Assembly: GCA_027532825.1 (NCBI GenBank)
Contig: JAPZTL010000005.1
Location: 67,080-131,079 of the forward strand
Reading direction: 5' to 3'
DNA: 64,000 nt
Source: Silanimonas sp021297925
GTDB lineage: Bacteria > Pseudomonadota > Gammaproteobacteria > Xanthomonadales > Xanthomonadaceae
Shown: positions 63,576-64,000 of the stretch, piece after piece
Layout of the letters: each line of letters starts with the position of its first letter
How positions within the stretch are numbered: position 1 is the first letter of the stretch
Position numbers and translations under genes: made by a program
The notes under the pieces: model-generated
Seen by the model: the letters and a program-made list of their open reading frames with translations, nothing else
What the model was told of the DNA's origin: nothing
Database searches by the model: none

Positions 63576-64000
63576 TCACGCCGCCGCAGCTGGCGGCCCG
63601 CGCGGGCCGGGACGGTAGTGTGCCGCCTCGAGCGCGCCGTGTCTTGCGAAGTGGGTCAGGATGGTGCGGATCGCCTTGGGCTCTTCGATGCTGGCCACGA
63701 TCCGCACTGCACCGCCACTGGACGCAGGTCGCCACGCCGATGCCGAACACGCGCTTGAGGCATTGGGCCCAGGTCATTGAGCGGCACCAGCGCGGCGAGC
63801 TTGGCGATGAAGTCGATGGGTTCGAACTCGACGTGCGTGGTGCCGTTGCGCCACGGGGACTTGAGTTCGTAGCGCACCCGGCCCTGCGGCGAGATCGAGA
63901 GCCGCCGCTCCGCGATCGCCGGGCGGGCGATGTAGCGGCACAGGCGTTCGAGCTTGTCGCGCTCGTGGGCTTGCGCCGCCACGCCCGCGTGCAGCGAGAA
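63576..64000 (-). pseudogene. IS91-type transposase remnant, extends past right edge
   Basis: C-terminal part of an IS91-family Y2 transposase read in pieces. RDKLERLCRYIARPAIAERRLSIS, GRVRYELKSPWRNGTTHVEFEPIDFIAKLAALVP lies in one frame. MTWAQCLKRVFGIGVATC is in a second frame, and GGAVRIVASIEEPKAIRTILTHF is in a third, ending at 63576. The usual PRVNLTRFHGVFAPNSKHR stretch between the first two is deleted. At least two frameshifts or deletions make it non-functional. It continues beyond base 64000. Confidence 0.85.

Overview
The window is GC-rich DNA, by eye close to 70% G+C, with tightly packed genes, frequent 4-bp (ATGA) and 8-bp start/stop overlaps, many signal peptides and one large TonB-dependent receptor. 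Gene content (maltodextrin TonB receptor next to amylases, SLC45-type sugar symporter, tryptophan-halogenase-like protein plus DUF6445, YceI/cytochrome b561, tandem HDOD proteins) fits a gammaproteobacterium of the Xanthomonadales/Lysobacteraceae group. That assignment is inference; no rRNA or tRNA gene was seen.

Region 1 (1-26.8 kb) is a starch/maltodextrin locus: glgB (cut by the left edge) and glgP; a secreted pullulanase-type enzyme divergent from a secreted GH133 debranching enzyme and GH31 alpha-glucosidase; a degenerate HD-GYP protein; a secreted esterase; a tryptophan-halogenase-like flavoprotein with DUF6445; a secreted GH13 amylase; an outer-membrane TonB-dependent receptor; a cation/proton antiporter; an SLC45-type symporter; and a Tat-exported serine hydrolase. 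Palindromes around TGAATACGTATTCA lie in three of its promoter regions, with a half-site in a fourth, which suggests one regulon under a LacI-type repressor that is not encoded here. The likely flow is extracellular or periplasmic cleavage, TonB import, periplasmic trimming, inner-membrane symport and cytoplasmic phosphorolysis.

Region 2 (26.8-34.9 kb) holds a redoxin-DsbD pair, a fasciclin protein, two tandem HDOD paralogues with degenerate receiver domains, inorganic pyrophosphatase, and an ECF sigma factor with an overlapping one-helix membrane protein and a nearby lipoprotein.

Region 3 (35-50.3 kb) is an arsenic-biotransformation locus. A seven-gene minus-strand operon encodes a VTT-flavoprotein fusion, PiT phosphate transporter, ArsM, two arsenosugar-type glycosyltransferases, a sterol-desaturase-type hydroxylase and the radical-SAM enzyme ArsS. 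An AraC regulator precedes it. A tight six-gene plus-strand operon runs the other way (DUF547, double-DEP protein, small Cys protein, outer-membrane barrel, GT2, polytopic GT-C). A small membrane protein, a rhodanese and a SugE-type exporter follow.

Region 4 (50.4-64 kb) has a YHS protein, a thioredoxin/AhpD-like pair with a divergent AraC regulator, and a decaying segment (frameshifted outer-membrane gene and EAL-domain remnant) attached to a bufferin-type RiPP operon (bufA-bufB-bufC). Next come a flavoprotein gene fused in frame to an IS5-type transposase fragment, a YceI-cytochrome b561-YceI operon, a LytS/LytTR two-component system, two unrecognised short ORFs and an IS91-type transposase remnant at the right edge.
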